From NCBI RefSeq assembly GCF_020564935.1, contig NZ_JAJCXB010000018.1:1-64000 (forward strand): a DNA stretch of 64,000 bases, in the 5' to 3' direction. The translations under genes and the position numbers were made by a program. Under the pieces are notes generated by a model that worked only from the letters and a program-made list of their open reading frames with translations, did no database searches and was not told the DNA's origin. This document shows positions 61,647 through 64,000 of the stretch, piece by piece; position 1 is the first letter of the stretch, and every line of letters starts with the position of its first letter. This DNA comes from Streptomyces pinistramenti. GTDB taxonomy: Bacteria; Actinomycetota; Actinomycetes; Streptomycetales; Streptomycetaceae.

Positions 61647-63940
61647 CCACCGCGATCGGAGAGCAGCACATCGAGCTGGAGATCGGCGGCATGACCTGCG
61701 CCTCGTGCGCGGCCCGCGTCGAGAAGAAGCTCAACCGCATGGAAGGCGTCACCGCCACCGTCAACTACGCCACCGAGAAGGCGAAGGTGGAGATCGCGGA
61801 AGGCAGCGGCCTCGCCACCGCTGACCTGATCGCCACCGTCGAGAAGACCGGCTACAGCGCCGCACTGCCCGAACCGCCGGCCGCGCCGTCCGCCTCCGAT
61901 GAGGACACCCCGGACGGCACGGGCCAGGAGGCCGACGCGCTCACCCCGCTGCGGCAGCGGCTGATCATCTCGCTGGTGCTGTCCGTCCCGGTCGTCCTGA
62001 TGGCGATGGTGCCGGCCCTCCAGTTCACCAACTGGCAGTGGCTGTCCCTGACCCTGGCCGCCCCGGTGGTCGCGTACGGGGCCTGGCCGTTCCACCGGGC
62101 CGCGTGGACCAACCTCCGCCACGGCGCCGCCACCATGGACACCCTCATCTCGATGGGCACCCTCGCCGCGCTCGGCTGGTCGCTGTGGGCCCTGTTCTTC
62201 GGCACCGCGGGCCAGCCCGGCATGACGCACCCCTTCGAGCTGACCATCGCCCGCACCGACGGCAGCGGCAGCATCTATCTGGAGGCCGCCGCCGGAGTCA
62301 CCACCTTCATCCTGGCCGGCCGCTACTTCGAGGCCCGCTCGAAGCGGAAGGCGGGCGCCGCGCTGCGCAGCCTGCTGGAGCTGGGCGCCCGGGACGTCGC
62401 GGTGCTGCGCGGCGGCCGGGAAGTACGCATCCCCACCGCGCAGTTGACGGTCGGCGACCACTTCGTCGTACGGCCCGGAGAGAAGATCGCCACCGACGGG
62501 AGGGTACTGGAGGGCTCGTCCGCCGTGGACGCGTCGATGCTCACCGGCGAGTCCGTCCCCGTGGAGGTCTCCCCCGGCGACACGGTCACCGGCGCCACCG
62601 TCAACGCGGGCGGCCGGCTGGTCGTCGAGGCCACGAAGGTCGGCGCCGACACCCAACTCGCCCGGATGGCGCGGCTCGTGGAGGACGCGCAGAACGGCAA
62701 GGCCGCGGCCCAGCGCCTCGCCGACAAGATCTCCGCGGTCTTCGTCCCGGTGGTCATCGCCCTGGCCGTCGGCACCCTCGGCTTCTGGCTCGGCAGCGGC
62801 GCCGGCGCATCGGCGGCCTTCACCGCGGCGGTCGCCGTACTGATCATCGCCTGCCCGTGCGCCCTGGGCCTGGCCACCCCGACCGCGCTGATGGTCGGCA
62901 CCGGACGCGGCGCCCAGCTCGGCATTCTGCTCAAGGGCCCGGAGGTCCTGGAGAGCACCCGCGCCGTCGACACCATCGTCCTGGACAAGACCGGCACGGT
63001 CACCACCGGCGTGATGACCCTGACCGGCGTCCACCTCGCCGACGGCGTCACACGGGACGAGGCACTGCGGCTGGCCGGCGCGCTGGAGCACGCGTCGGAG
63101 CACCCGATCGCCCGCGCCATCGCCACCGCCGCCGAAGAGGCCGGGCAGGGCCGCCCGCTGCCGGTCCCCGAGGACTTCGCGAACGTACCGGGCCTCGGCG
63201 TCCAGGGCGTCGTCGACGGCCGGGCCGTACTGGTGGGCCGCGAGCGGCTCCTCGACGACTGGAGCCTGCGGCTGCCGCAGGAACTGGCCGCGGCCAAGGC
63301 GGCGGCCGAGGCGGCGGGATCCACCGCGGTCACGGTCGCCTGGGACGGCGCGGCGCGTGCGGTGCTCGTCGTGTCCGACGCGGTCAAGCCCACCAGCGCC
63401 GAAGCGGTCCGCAGGCTGCGCGCGCTGGGCCTCACCCCGGTGCTGCTGACCGGCGACAACCGGGCCGTGGCCGAAGCGGTCGCCGCCGAGGTCGGCATCG
63501 ACGAGGTCATCGCCGAGGTGCTGCCGCAGGACAAGGTGGCCGTCGTCGAGAAGCTGCGCGCCGATGGCCGCTCGGTCGCCATGGTCGGCGACGGCGTCAA
63601 CGACGCGGCGGCCCTCGCCACCGCCGACCTGGGCCTGGCCATGGGCACCGGCACGGACGCCGCCATCGAGGCCGGCGACCTGACCCTGGTCCGTGGCGAC
63701 CTGCGCACCGCGGCCGACGCCATCCGGCTCGCCCGCGCCACCCTCGGCACCATCCGCACCAACCTCTTCTGGGCCTTCGGCTACAACGTCGCCGCCCTGC
63801 CGCTGGCCGCCGCCGGCCTGCTCAACCCGATGATCGCCGGCGCCGCGATGGCCTTCTCCTCGGTCTTCGTCGTCGGCAACAGCCTGCGCCTGCGCCGCTT
63901 CCGGGCACTGGCGGACGCTCACGGCGGGCCCGCGGCCTAG
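61643..63940 (+). CDS. copA: Copper-exporting P1B-type ATPase CopA
   Basis: A 765-residue Cu(I) pump. One N-terminal heavy-metal domain carries GMTCASC (C19, C22). Then come eight helices, the actuator loop TGES, the transmembrane metal site CPC in [11 protein letters not shown], the phosphorylation motif DKTGT, and [10 protein letters not shown] near the C-terminus. It exports cytosolic Cu(I). It has a single metal domain where many homologues have two. Control through the CsoR-type box and coupling to the His-tailed small protein fit copper induction. Confidence 0.96.
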   Translation: MTTAIGEQHIELEIGGMTCASCAARVEKKLNRMEGVTATVNYATEKAKVEIAEGSGLATADLIATVEKTGYSAALPEPPAAPSASDEDTPDGTGQEADALTPLRQRLIISLVLSVPVVLMAMVPALQFTNWQWLSLTLAAPVVAYGAWPFHRAAWTNLRHGAATMDTLISMGTLAALGWSLWALFFGTAGQPGMTHPFELTIARTDGSGSIYLEAAAGVTTFILAGRYFEARSKRKAGAALRSLLELGARDVAVLRGGREVRIPTAQLTVGDHFVVRPGEKIATDGRVLEGSSAVDASMLTGESVPVEVSPGDTVTGATVNAGGRLVVEATKVGADTQLARMARLVEDAQNGKAAAQRLADKISAVFVPVVIALAVGTLGFWLGSGAGASAAFTAAVAVLIIACPCALGLATPTALMVGTGRGAQLGILLKGPEVLESTRAVDTIVLDKTGTVTTGVMTLTGVHLADGVTRDEALRLAGALEHASEHPIARAIATAAEEAGQGRPLPVPEDFANVPGLGVQGVVDGRAVLVGRERLLDDWSLRLPQELAAAKAAAEAAGSTAVTVAWDGAARAVLVVSDAVKPTSAEAVRRLRALGLTPVLLTGDNRAVAEAVAAEVGIDEVIAEVLPQDKVAVVEKLRADGRSVAMVGDGVNDAAALATADLGLAMGTGTDAAIEAGDLTLVRGDLRTAADAIRLARATLGTIRTNLFWAFGYNVAALPLAAAGLLNPMIAGAAMAFSSVFVVGNSLRLRRFRALADAHGGPAA

Positions 63941-64000
63941 GGGCCGCCCGGGGAGTCGCCGAGACCCCCCAGTAGGGTGTGTTACCCCTTCGGCCGGTGG
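63941..64000. other. Right edge: intergenic sequence after copA with weak CsoR-like site
   Basis: Sixty bases after the copA stop up to the window end. ACCCCCCAGTAGGGTGT (about 63964-63980) is a degenerate inverted repeat that only loosely resembles the copper operator at 61368. No gene begins before the edge. Confidence 0.3.

Noticed and set aside
61493..63922. An 800-codon minus-strand frame opposite copA
   Set aside because: It is a mirror of CopA codons without motifs. All P-type ATPase motifs lie on the plus strand.

Overview
The window is about 64 kb of a very GC-rich actinobacterial chromosome, almost certainly Streptomyces. Signs include strongly GC-biased third codon positions, GTG and TTG starts, a conservon (cvnABCD), a NiSOD with its maturation peptidase, a DasR-type chitinase promoter, an snpA/LysR pair, a single in-frame TTA codon, and many promoters whose -10 box lies 6-7 nt before the start codon (leaderless mRNAs). 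From memory, the order lon ... two-component system ... 2-oxoglutarate dehydrogenase/decarboxylase ... NADP-malic enzyme ... amino-acid ABC transporter ... sodN matches a core block of Streptomyces chromosomes. I see no rRNA, tRNA, CRISPR array, insertion sequence or prophage.

Layout. 1-6.3 kb: FUSC-type exporter (cut by the left edge) with its MarR regulator, a secreted M64 metalloprotease, and a cytochrome P450. 6.3-11.2 kb: an extra RodA/FtsW plus class B PBP pair, a one-domain HD hydrolase, an ABC ATPase and a VOC protein. 11.2-14.6 kb: two divergent diiron proteins (ferritin-like and AurF-like) sharing a promoter region with paired operator-like palindromes, followed by a TetR regulator. 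14.7-17.7 kb: GH18 chitinase with dre-like sites and an NlpC/P60 hydrolase. 17.8-23.6 kb: conservon cvnA-B-C-D followed by an FAD monooxygenase. 24-29.5 kb: PP2C-like protein, MarR regulator, GH25 lysozyme, and Lon with an HspR-type HAIR box. 29.6-34.5 kb: lincosamide nucleotidyltransferase-like gene with a five-codon leaderless upstream ORF, a rhomboid-like membrane protein, a methyltransferase and an OmpR-type two-component system. 34.8-41.2 kb: Kgd, DUF6104, and a DUF4097 toastrack-PadR operon behind a large palindromic operator.

41.2-51 kb: an SCO6745-family protein with a repetitive tail, a frameshifted ABM-like pseudogene, HutD-like and quinone oxidoreductase genes, malic enzyme, a polar amino-acid ABC transporter, and a divergent methyltransferase/CGNR pair. 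51-57 kb: sodX/sodN, a HAD-GT20 fusion (probable glucosylglycerol-phosphate synthase/phosphatase), and snpR/snpA. 57-64 kb: GntR-MFS pair, CorA, a WYL regulator, and a copper operon (CsoR-type box, small His-tailed membrane protein, CopA).

Most of this is housekeeping and environmental-response machinery, not a biosynthetic cluster. The least ordinary points are the leaderless mini-ORF before the antibiotic nucleotidyltransferase-like gene, the twin-operator diiron pair, the 97-bp antisense overlap of the CGNR and sodX genes, and the TTA codon plus stacked mini-ORFs at the HAD-GT20 gene. The 15-bp repeat arrays in the SCO6745-family gene and the palindromic PadR operator are also notable.
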